From: Nissolia schottii
Taxonomy: Eukaryota; Streptophyta; Magnoliopsida; Fabales; Fabaceae
Assembly (NCBI GenBank): GCA_003254905.1
Contig: QANU01057964.1
Span: 1 to 64,000 of the forward strand
Reading direction: 5' to 3'
DNA length: 64,000 bases
Position 1 is the stretch's first letter, and every line of letters starts with the position of its first letter. Positions 35,225-44,730 of the stretch are shown here, in pieces. Position numbers and translations under genes: made by a program. Below the pieces are notes generated by a model. The model was given only the letters and a program-made list of their open reading frames with translations. It was not told the DNA's origin and searched no databases.

Positions 35225-36100
35225 ATGGCTCCGGACAAGAATGACACAAAACTCATCATGGAGCTGTTGGAGGAAACGGCCAAAGCTCGTGAGCAACAAG
35301 ATGCTTGCATCATGATGTTGGAGATGACCCTACAAACCTATCTTAACAACACGGCCTCCTCTGACAACCATGGCAGCTAGAACTCCTATCAGAACACATT
35401 CCACCAACACCAGAGACAACCATTCTCAATCCAAAATGTTAAGCTCAAATTTCCCAAATTCGATGGCTCCAATGTTTTAGATTGGATCTTTAAGGCCAAT
35501 ATGTTTTTCGAGTACTATCAAACTGAGGATGAAGACCGCATCACCATAGCATCCGTGCACATGGAGAAGGATGCAATTCCTTGGTTTCAGATGATGCAGT
35601 GAGCTTACCCCTTTCACTCTTGCCAAGAATTGACCAGGGTCATGGAAATTGAGTTTGGACTGTCTCCATTTGATGGCATGTGAGGCAGCTTGCTCAAGTT
35701 GTCTCAGAAATCATTTGTCAATGATTACTATACCACCTCCATGTCCTTGGAAAATCATGTCTTTGGAATCAGTCCAGATGCACTTCTGGATTGTTTTATG
35801 AGCGGCTTAAAAGAAGATATCCCCCGTGAAGTCATCACCTAGTGCCCGGATTCTTTGTTGAAGGCAATAGCCTTAGCTCGCCTATACGAACAGAAGTATA
35901 GCATTCCAAACTGAGCAAAATCAGGGCTGAGTAGGAGCCATTCATGGCAACCTCAGTTTCCTACTCAGACTAGACAATGTGCTCGCACCAACCTTCCCCT
36001 TCTCTTACCTACTCCTGCTTCTTCTCAGGCTAGAGCCAAAGTTAATTCGCCACTAATTCAGAAATTGGGGCCAACTGAATTACAATTTCACAGGGAACAT
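35225..36100 (+). pseudogene. E1 gag (five in-frame stops)
   Basis: The ATG at 35225 follows the primer site by a few bases and starts MAPDKNDTKLIMELLEE. The frame includes KLKFPKFDGSNVLDWIFKAN, a capsid-type segment seen in plant Ty3/gypsy gag. It stays in one frame, with stops at 35378 (TAG), 35600 (TGA), 35681 (TGA), 35840 (TAG) and 35912 (TGA). There is no frameshift. Gag would package the element RNA in the cytoplasm. The stops prevent that. Confidence 0.75.
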
Positions 36101-36652
36101 GGATTGTGCTTCACTTGTGATGAAAAATACTCTTTCAATCACAAATGTCCCAACAAAAATCTCATGATCCTTCAAGTTGAAGAGGATCAGGCTGCATCTG
36201 AAATTGAGGAGGATGTGCAGCCAACACAACAGGAGTCTGAGCCACCCGAGCCCCAAGTTCAATATCTATCTATGCATGCCTTGAATGGTGATAGAGGCAT
36301 CAAGGATATCAGATTTGTGGGGACAGTGCACGACCAACCTGTTCAAGTCTTTGTTGATGGTGGGAGCTCGGACAACTTCTTACAACCAAGGTTAGCCAAA
36401 TTTTTCAAAACTGAGGTACAAACCACCCCTAAATGTAAAGTAGTAGTAGGGAATGGTAGCATTTTGGAATTTGAAGGCTTCATCAAGGACTTAGAGCTTC
36501 AAATCCAAGGCCACACATTGCATATTCCTGTATTTTTGCTTGGTGTCACTGGGGCTGAACTGGTTTTAGGTACCATATGGTTAGCACAACTAGGTGATCA
36601 TATTGTCAATTATGAGCATCCTAGACTGCAATTTGTTCTCAATGGAAAATGA
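36065..36652 (+). pseudogene. E1 gag zinc knuckle and aspartic protease
   Basis: A 195-aa open stretch in the gag frame. Near residue 15 it has LCFTCDEKYSFNHKC, the Cys-Cys-His-Cys knuckle typical of chromovirus gag. An acidic linker follows, then a retropepsin with VFVDGGSSDNFLQP around residue 97; the catalytic Asp is present. GAELVLGTIWLAQLG is the C-terminal flap-region motif. A TGA at 36650 separates it from RT, which is in the same frame. The Met given is internal, not a real start. Confidence 0.8.
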
Positions 36653-36772
36653 GTAATTATCCAAGGGGACAACCCCCAAAAGCCTATCCAAGCACAACTA
36701 CATCAATTGAGGAGGTTACACCATACACAAGCTATTGCAGCCTTATATACTCTGTAATTTTCAGATACTGAA

Positions 36773-37601
36773 TTGTTGCAGGAGACAGGCCTACAATGGC
36801 CTGCTGACATTGATCCTGAACTTAAATTGTTGTTACAGCAATACCAGCAGGTGTTCCATACACAACAGGGCTTACCACCTCCTCGATGCCATGATCATGC
36901 CATCCCTTTGCTTAAGGATTCGAATCCTGTCAAAGTAAGGCCCTATAGGTATCCCCATAGCCAAAAACAACAGATTGAAGCAACTGTGCAAGATATGTTA
37001 AAGAAGGGAATCATCAAGCCTAGCAAGAGTCCATTTTCCTCTACTATGTTGTTGGTCAAGAAGAAGGATGGTACTTGGCGATTTTGTACCGATTACATAG
37101 CCTTCAATGTTGTAACTGTTAAGGATAGCTTCCCTATTCCCACTGTTGATGAGCTCATTGATGAACTACATGGCGCTTGTTATTTTTCCAAATTCGACTT
37201 ACGAGTGGGCTACCACCAAATCAGGCTGCAACCTGAAGATACACACAAAACAACATTTAGGACTTATCATGGCCACTATGAATGGTGGTTAGTCATGCCA
37301 TTTGGGTTGACCAATGCTCCCGCTACTTTTCATAATTTAATGAATGAGGTCTTCCATCAATTTTTGAGGAAATTTGTGTTATTCTTCTTTGATGACATTC
37401 TCATCTACAGCCCCTCTTGGCCATAACATTTGTAGCACATTCAAGCTGTTTTACACTTATTATGGCAAGAAAAATTGTATGCCAAGTTATTGAAATGTCA
37501 ATTTGGCAAACAGGAAATTGATTATCTTGGCCACACCATTTCTAATGCAAGAGTTGCAATGGATGAAGGGAAAATCCAAGCAATCACCCAATGGCCACAG
37601 T
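36773..37601 (+). pseudogene. E1 reverse transcriptase, N-terminal part
   Basis: Same frame as gag. RT motifs in order: [34 protein letters not shown] (usual RxCVDYRALN, one key Arg changed), [35 protein letters not shown] and [10 protein letters not shown], which keeps both catalytic Asps. Stops fall at 36755 (TAA), 37424 (TAA) and 37433 (TAG). The thumb (LLKCQFGKQEIDYLGHTIS) runs to 37600, where the next solo LTR cuts the gene. Confidence 0.85.
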
Positions 37602-39004
37602 TGTAACATCCCAGTTTTTCCTTAGCAAAGATTTCACATAATAAATTCGTATGCGAACTCCTTTAGAGGTTGGAAGCATGAGCGGCAGGTGTCTGTCAAG
37701 CACTGGGACGCCTATGACTATGTGGCTAAGGTGGACAAGTGCCAGATTTAGGGAGGTTAGGCTTTGAATCTCGAAGGGGGAGAATAAGGCTTATTGAGTA
37801 GAGGTGGAAAACAAGAAAGTAAAGAGAGGAATGCATGAGCGTCAAGTAAACCTAGCAGTGGAAGAAATAAGCTTAAAGAGGACACGTACGCATTGTATAA
37901 ACGGGGTTAAGGACCTAGGTAAGAGTACAGCTAGGGTTGGAGGTATACACATAAATCTAAGAAGAAGGAATAACCATCAAGTGCGAGGGGATCGAGTCTG
38001 AGTACAGCGGCATAATCCAGTTTAGATTTTACCTAAAGAAGTATGAAAGGTTGGGTTCTGGAGGACAAAGGAGATTGTAGTAGGCTTGAAAGAGAAGAGG
38101 TGTTAAGTGTACTGATGGAAGCGAAGAGAATATGGAATCAGGAGCGATCAAGGTTAGAATGGTAACCTTAAGGTATTAAGGTGAAAAGGGAGAATCTAAA
38201 AGAAACAGAAGGAGTGTGGAGTACCAGAGAGCTTAGGAATAAAAGAGAAAGTCCGGAAACGCTAGCAACGCTGGAGACGTCAGGAAAGTAGAAGCCTGAT
38301 TCCCTAGGACACGAGTGTCTGTAGATTTTACTCTGTTTAGTTTCTCAAAATTCTGCTGACACTCGAATGATTCCCCTTGACCTTTAGAATTGGATAGAAA
38401 ACCTAAAACGTCCGCCAGACGGAATTTCGTTCACTTTCGGACGATTCTGCAGACACTAGAACGACTATGTTTAGCCTGTAAAATTGAGCAGAGAGTCCCA
38501 AGTCCCTCGAAACCCAACCGGTACCGGGAAAAAGTTTTAAATACCTTAGATTAGTCCCACAACCTCATTAGGAAGACTAGGCGATCGCAGAAATGCAAGT
38601 TGAACTGGCGTTTGTCGCCACCGACGCTTAACGGTGTGCCAAAGGTATCTGTGAAGAATGTACCTTCGGAGAAAAATTCACAAATGCCTTGAAGGAACCT
38701 CATTTCTAGGTGGAGGGAAATTAGAGGATCGTGACAGTACAAGTGGAATATTTTTCGGACGACCGTGTGCGACGCACCGGCACTGTGAACTGCCAAACGC
38801 GAGCAAAACGGGACCGGGTGGGACCCAAAGCTGATTTAGCATGTGGGGGAGGCAGATTTTTTAAGGAAAATAATTAAATATTCATTGACGTGACTTGATT
38901 TGACTTTATAATTATTCAAACTAATTAAATAATTAGGAAAATAAATTATAATGGCATTTTGGTAATTTTTGCCAAGGGTAAAATGGTAAAATGGGCATTC
39001 AGCC

Positions 39005-39025
39005 CTTGGGCTATAAATACCCCCT
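39005..39025 (+). promoter_or_regulatory. TATA box of the LTR at 37602
   Basis: GGGCTATAAATACCCCCTCC is about 1.4 kb into the LTR and is followed by a C-rich leader with CCCTAACCCTAACCC-like text. Confidence 0.6.
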
Positions 39026-39324
39026 CCCCAAACCGAAAATGAGATAGAAAATTGGAAACCTTGCCAGAACTCTGTCCGTTTGCCCGATCGATTGCTATTT
39101 TGTCAAACCGGAGACCCAAACACTGCCTGCCCTAAACCCAGTTCACTTCCTCCAGGAATCCCCTAACCCTAACCCACAAATATCCCTTCAAAACCCTAAG
39201 GAAAGCTTGAAGAAATTCAACCAAGAGGAGCTCGGAGGCGTCAAAGCAAGCCAAGAGCCAGCAGGAACCGTCAGAACCGCGGAAACCTGACGGAAGCTAG
39301 GAGCAAGCCTTGCACTTGGAGGAC

Positions 39325-40261
39325 TGATGAAAGCCAAATTTACATGTTATTAGAGGCTTTTGTTGAAAGCCTATTTGCACTTTCCAATTTGACATAGTTC
39401 TGTTCTCCGGCAACTTTTGCCAAAGTTGTTGAAAGCTTAATTTGAAACTTTCAGTCGTTTAAAATAATATATCCTTCTTTACGGCTTTCAGATCCACAAG
39501 GGATCCAATTGCAGTATAGTCGAGTATAGTCGTATCCACAGGGAGTTGTAAAATACCATTCTTGAGTTTAGTTAATTAAACAATGGAGTGAAGGTTTGGT
39601 AAATTTGTTGATAGTTTAAATAAGTAAATAAACAACATAAAAGTAAATAGGCAACAAATCAGAGGTAGATCCGGAAGCTTGTTGGGAATTGAATCATATC
39701 ATAGTTTCATGCATCCATTTATTTATTACACAGAATTATCATTTCATTGATTGCCCGCCACCAGTTCTTAACTTGTTCATCGCTTTCGCTCATGAAAAGA
39801 TCATAGGTTTCCTTTAGTAAGTTGTCACTTTCGCACACAAACTTAACAAAGTATGCCAGCGTTATTCCAGATGTTAAAATGACTAATCCTTATTCCAGTT
39901 ACGGCAACAAGAATTAGATGAACTGATTTAGATCCAACTCTAATGATTGTAACTTTCGTTCACAACCTTCGAGCCTAAAATCTAGCTTAGCATAGCAATA
40001 TTGGTCTTAACTTGGTTACAACTTAATTAGTATAACTTTCGTTAATATAAGTAAGTCCCAAATCAAGAATCAAAACACTAAACAAAAGCTAGCATTAAGT
40101 ATAAAATCATTCAAGCGAATCATAAGAAACTGATAAATTCATATGCAAAAGTACATGGATACAATCATACTACAATATTCATCAAAATCCCAACAACAAG
40201 AGGATTAGAAATCCATCTTACAAGAGAATCTCAGAGGCAACGTTTGGACGCTTACCATGAC
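39325..40261 (-). mobile_element. S-family LTR, copy 2, truncated
   Basis: It begins TGATGAAAGCC (which is the 3' end of S in minus orientation) right after GGAGGAC of the surrounding LTR. It follows the complete S LTR through GGATCCAATTGCAG and TTACCATGAC. It stops at about 40261, about 940 bp of the normal 1533. The surrounding LTR resumes about 300 bp further on than expected from LTR-a, so one deletion removed the S promoter half together with part of its host LTR. Confidence 0.8.
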
Positions 40262-40289
40262 AAAGTTTATGAACTCACGGGCTTCAGGG

Positions 40290-40372
40290 TGTTGAGCGGC
40301 AAAAGGGTCTGCTGGGCGGCCTGGCCAGCTTCAGGTCGCTGAGCGGCAAAAGGGTCCGCTGAGCGGCTTGAA
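40290..40372. repeat. CCGCTGAGCGG motif cluster in copy 3
   Basis: Four variants (TTGAGCGGC, CTGGGCGGC, TCGCTGAGCGGC, TCCGCTGAGCGGC) at the place homologous to 28891 in LTR-a. The distance to the TATA box is distorted by the S insertion and deletion. Confidence 0.75.
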
Positions 40373-41109
40373 GCCAAATTTTGGAAAATGGTTTTAAAAG
40401 ACGAGTATGTAACTTGGAGGCCTGGTCAGGGGTGACAAAGTGTACCAGGAGTTCCCAGGGGTGCTAAACAGCCCAGGAAACTCTAGGTCACCGAGCTAAC
40501 CTAGGCCAGGGAGCAAATGTTTACGAAAACTATCTTGGGCCACAGTTTCCAACAATCATTGATGTGACTGATACGTGATGTATGTGGAACATTGCATGTA
40601 GAACGTTTATGATTAGAATGGTTATGTTATCATGCATCATGAGGATCGGGTTGTCAATAAGTGTTGGGACAACCGTAGCACACTAGAAGTTAATCACGTA
40701 AAGCTTAAAGATTATAATTGAACATTGGGGAACAAGCATGTAGTTATATGATAGTAAGTATCTCTCTTGGCGGACACACCCCTCACCAGTCCCAAAAGGG
40801 TGGATTGGCTAATGATGATGAAAGAAAAGAAAGAAAAGAAAGAAAAAAAGTAAAGAAAAGATGAATGAGAAAGGGTGATGTCATACCTAAAGTTATGAGT
40901 ATGATGATGAGTCCAACGCTTGGTTGCGTCACAAGGGCCAACCCCCGCCTCCTACCTAGTAGAGGTTAGCCCACTTGATTGGCGGCGATGGACACTAGAC
41001 CCCATCGGTGGTTAGCAACCACTCTGGTGTGAATGCAGCTGGGTCGTCGTCAAGTTGGGAACAGAAGTGGTTGTAGCCGTATGGCCGCGGTTACATAAGC
41101 GAAGGACTA

Positions 41110-41240
41110 GATGAAAAATCGCTAACCCGGGCAAGCCAGTATGCGTAAGAAAAGAGATGAAAAGACGCTAACCCGGGTAAGCCGGTATGCGTAAGATATG
41201 AAAAGAAGGACGCTAACCCGGGTAAGCCAGTATGTGTAAG
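41110..41240. repeat. Tandem repeat ACGCTAACCCGGGTAAGCC, 3 copies
   Basis: A unit of roughly 45 bp (CGCTAACCCGGGTAAGCC plus GTATGCGTAAG and a purine-rich filler) occurs three times. LTR-b has a three-copy tandem at the matching place with a different core (33890-33985). Confidence 0.75.
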
Positions 41241-42108
41241 AGAACCCCATGCATAAAGTATGAGATGAATGAATATGTAATTATGTGATGAATGAGTGTA
41301 TGATGTATAAGTTTATGATAAGGTATGTAAGTGCATGTATGAAGTAAGTACCGTCAAGGGAACGCTCGAGATGGCTATGTATGTACGCAAGAAAAGTTAA
41401 CAAGCACGAGAACTTAGATAAGAAAGATTAGATCCCCAGTCACCTAGTAACTTAGATAAAGTCGTTCAGGACCCCAGGCAAGATAATAATCAGTAGGATG
41501 TTAGTATGCATGTAAACATAGAGATCTCCTGAGCGGCCTGGTTCATAAGGGAGTTAAAGACATACCCCGACGCTAAGGTAAACCACTGATAACGAATGTT
41601 CTCACCCCCACTTACTTATGCTTCCAGGGGCAGACGTGAGCTATGATAAGCAATAAGAGGATCAGAAAAGAACGGAGGACATGCCACCGATGACGAGCAG
41701 ACAGATCTTCAAAGATATGAAGACATGCTTGGCTAGTTGTACGCTAGATGAACTTTCATTATGTATATGAATGACTATAGAATGTATATGTAACTTTATT
41801 ATAATATTATGTGATTTGTTGTACTCATCTATGACGGACCATGTATTGATTATATAACTGCTTGGACTAGGGATAGTCAATATTCGTAAGCCCATGGCTC
41901 TATCGCTTATATCGTACATCTTTTTCACACAGGGCTCATACTTCATGAATAAGCACTCAGCAGAAAAAGTTTTAAAAGGGTCCATATTTTCCATAATCAA
42001 GTATTTTCGAAAAGTAACGAGGGACTATAGGTATTCCCACCAAGTGAATAACAACCTTGTGAGCATTGCTTACTACCATGGAAGTGGACAGCTAGCAGGG
42101 GTGTTACA

Positions 42109-42680
42109 ACAACCACAGACCTTGAAAGAGCTTAGAAGATTTCTGGGCTTATCTGGTTATTATAGGCGATTTATTAAGGGGTATGCCTCCATAGCTGCCC
42201 CATTAACAGAATTGCTAAAGAAAGATGCTTTTCAATGGAATGCCAGTACCACTCTTGCATTTCAGCAGCTTAAGCAAGCCCTCACCTCTGTCCCAATTCT
42301 TGCTTTACCTGATTTTAGTAAACCATTCACTTTAGAAACTAATGCTTCTGGAAATGGCATTGGTGCAGTCCTCAGTCAAGGGAAGCATCCCATTGCTTAT
42401 TTTTCTAAGAAACTATGCCCTCGCATGTAGCATAAATCAGCTTATGTTCGGGAGTTTTATGCCATCATGAGGCTCTTGCTAAATTTAGACATTACCTCCT
42501 TGGCCATAAATTCATTATCAAAACTGATCAGAGGAGCCTCACGGCATTACTGGACCAGACCATGCAAACCTCGAAGCAACAAGCTTGGTTGCATAAATTC
42601 ATTGGGTTCGATTTTACAATTCAATATAAGCTTGGCAAGGAAAATGTCCCTGCTGATGCTCTCTAAAGATTGTGTTTTAT
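42109..42680 (+). pseudogene. E1 RT thumb and RNase H
   Basis: The frame resumes with [19 protein letters not shown], the conserved segment after the RT palm, then [14 protein letters not shown] and the RNase H start [18 protein letters not shown]. Here the first catalytic Asp of RNase H (usual TDAS) reads Asn. A TAG follows at 42428. Near 42465 the frame shifts by one base, and homologous text continues in another frame (FRHYLLGHK, TDQRSL). A TAA at 42664 lies near the RNase H end. Confidence 0.8.
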
Positions 42681-43704
42681 GGCTTGGTCTGCTGCTGCAA
42701 ATTCTTGTTTAGAAGACTTGAAATCTGAAATAGCAAAGGATCTTGATATGGCTACCATTATGCAGCAATGCAGCAACCAGAATAACACTAATCTAGGACC
42801 ATATTCAGTTCAGCAAGGATTGCTGTTCTGGAAACATAGACTAGCTGTTCCTAAGAGTTCTCATATGAAACAGCTCATAATGAAGAAATTCCATGAATCC
42901 TTGGTGAGAGGACATTCACGTGTGGCTAGAACTATTGCTAGGGTGACTTCCTAATTTTTCTGGCCAAATATACATCAGGAAATCAGAAAATTTGTGTAGC
43001 ATTATGCCATCTGTCAGCAGGCTAAGTCTACAACCACTCTTCCAGCTAGGCTGCTACAACCATTGCCTATTCCATCACAGGTCTGGGAGGATATTGCCAT
43101 GGATTTCATCATTGGCTTACCTACATCTTATGGCTACACTGTAATCTTGGTTGTGATTGATAGGTTGACAAAGCATGCTCATTTCATTCCTCTCAAAAAG
43201 GATTGCAATAGCAGTACAGTAGCTGAGGTGTTCTTAATAAACATAGTGAAGCTTCATGGAATGCCACATTCAATTGTTTCTGACAGAGACCGAATTTTTA
43301 TGAGTCAATTTTGGCAAAGATTGTTTCAAATCCAAGGGACAAAATTGAAAAGAAACACAACTTACCACCCACAAACAGATGGACAAACTGAAAACCTCAG
43401 TAAATCCCTGGAAATGTATTTGAGATGTTATTCATATCACAATCCCAAGCAGTGGTACAAGCTCTTACCTTGGGCTGAATATTGGTACAACACTAGCTAT
43501 CACAGCAGCATAGCTATGACACTATTTCAGGCCTTGTATGGCAGAGAACCCCCAAAGTTACTCAAATATGAGCTGCAGAGGTCTGATCCTGTCCAGCTGC
43601 TAGATTTGTTAGTGGAAAGAGATAAGGTGGTGCAACAACTGAAGGCAAATTTGCTCAAAGCCCAGGTTTACATGAAGAAAATAGCAGATAAACGCAGAAG
43701 ATAG
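42670..43704 (+). pseudogene. E1 integrase
   Basis: Two open stretches, 42670-42954 and 43063-43704, in one frame, separated by stops at 42952 and 42997. The N-terminal zinc domain keeps its two His (FHESLVRGHS), but the first Cys of the CxxC pair has become Tyr (HYAIC). The catalytic core shows Asp in MDFIIGLP, Asp in SDRDRIF, and Glu in HPQTDGQTEN. The C-terminal part reads VERDKVVQQLKANLLKAQ. Integrase would insert the cDNA into chromatin. The stops and zinc defect make it inactive. Confidence 0.85.
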
Positions 43705-43730
43705 GTCAGCTAGAGGTTGATGAGCTGGTT

Positions 43731-44160
43731 TTGATCAAATTACAGCCCTATCGACAGCATTCAGTGGCCTTAAGGAAACATCAAAAGCTGGGAATGAAGT
43801 TTTTTGGCCCATTCCAAATCAAAGCCAAGATTGGCAAGGTAGCCTATCAAGTTGACATACCCCCATCAGCCAAGATACATATGTTTTTCATGTTTCACAA
43901 CTCAAGAAATTTCAAGGAAGCTACACTGAACCTTACCTACCATTGCCATTACAAACCAATGAGATTGGTCCTATTCTTCAGCCTACCAAAACTCCACAGC
44001 AACAGAAAATTCTGCAGGGTGACAGTAGCAGAAAGCAATTGTAATTGCAATGGGGTCAATTACCACCATCAAATGCAACATGGGAAAGATTGGATGACTT
44101 TCAAGCTGCTTATCCCAATTTCAACCTTGGGGACAAGGTTGCTTTCAATGTGCGGGAGCA
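43731..44160 (+). pseudogene. E1 integrase tail with chromodomain-like end
   Basis: After two stops at 43702-43712 the text LRKHQKLGMKFFGPFQI and GKVAYQVDIPPSAKIH is the integrase C-terminal (GPF/Y-type) module of chromoviruses. In another frame at 44045-44155, NATWERLDDFQAAYPNFNL matches the last strand and helix of retroelement chromodomains, which bind methylated histones and steer integration. The 3' LTR begins just after it. Confidence 0.7.
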
Positions 44161-44161
44161 A

Positions 44162-44730
44162 TGTAACAAGTGCAGAGGGCAATTTGGGACAGAATGCAAA
44201 AATAGCAACAGACCACTACGTGCATAACAACATAGTGGAGAATTCAGTTGCAGCCCAAGGACACGTCGAAAGCAAAGCTGAAAAGATAGCTGTCATTGTC
44301 AGGAAGAGTGGGAGGAGGAGGAAACTGAATCCTATATGGGCAGACTATCAATTAGGAAAGGGCATGAGAATTGTGAGTGAACTTTCTTCCTCTCTGAACA
44401 TTCCTTTCTTATCTCTGCTACTGGTGTTCACTGAAACTTCTTGCAGGTGAGTTCTGAGGATCCATCACACCGTGGAGTCACGACCGAGATAAGCAGTCCA
44501 TTATCCCCCTCGGGTGAGCTCATTGGGGAGGCTGCATAGCTATGGTGATCAGAAGGGGATTCTTCTCGTGCTCAAGGCGAGGAGTGCTCTGTGTTGTAAG
44601 CACTGAAAGTTGCTAAACTTACTGATCTGTTACTGTTCCATTAATGGAAACATCTCTGTTCTTAATTCCTTTCTATAGTTACAACATTTAAATTTCAGTT
44701 TTTCCTTTCATATAAATTTTACACGTTACA
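44162..44730 (+). mobile_element. E1 3' LTR (569 bp)
   Basis: TGTAACAAGTGCAGAGGGC to TTTTACACGTTACA. It is preceded by a short purine-rich tract (GTGCGGGAGCAA) acting as the polypurine tract. It matches the two pieces of the 5' LTR. Confidence 0.9.

Larger units (their letters stand above)
37602..42108 (+). mobile_element. Solo LTR of TGTAACATCCC family splitting E1 RT (copy 3)
   Basis: Starts TGTAACATCCCAG and ends GGGTGTTACA. The flanking 5-mers ACAGT (left) and ACAAC (right) match at three of five places and differ by two transitions. The RT/RNase H connection (a WPQP-type motif, then [10 protein letters not shown]) continues across it, so the site is certain. It shares CGACGCACCGG and the TATA context with LTR-a. 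Inside lie a truncated S LTR (39325-40261), a CCGCTGAGCGG cluster (40295-40370) and a 3-copy tandem (41110-41240). Confidence 0.85.
27401..44730 (+). mobile_element. E1: chromodomain Ty3/gypsy retrotransposon, heavily nested
   Basis: The 5' LTR begins at 27401 (TGTAACAAGTGC) and the matching 3' LTR is 44162-44730. Between them lie a primer site, gag, protease, RT, RNase H, integrase and a chromodomain-like tail, all on the plus strand. Subtracting the two nested insertions (27552-34873 and 37602-42108) leaves about 5.5 kb, the usual size of compact Reina-type chromoviruses. Flanking 5-mers TAAAT and AATAT do not form a clear duplication. Nine stops in gag-pol before the RT insertion, plus later frameshifts, make it defective. 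Confidence 0.85.
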
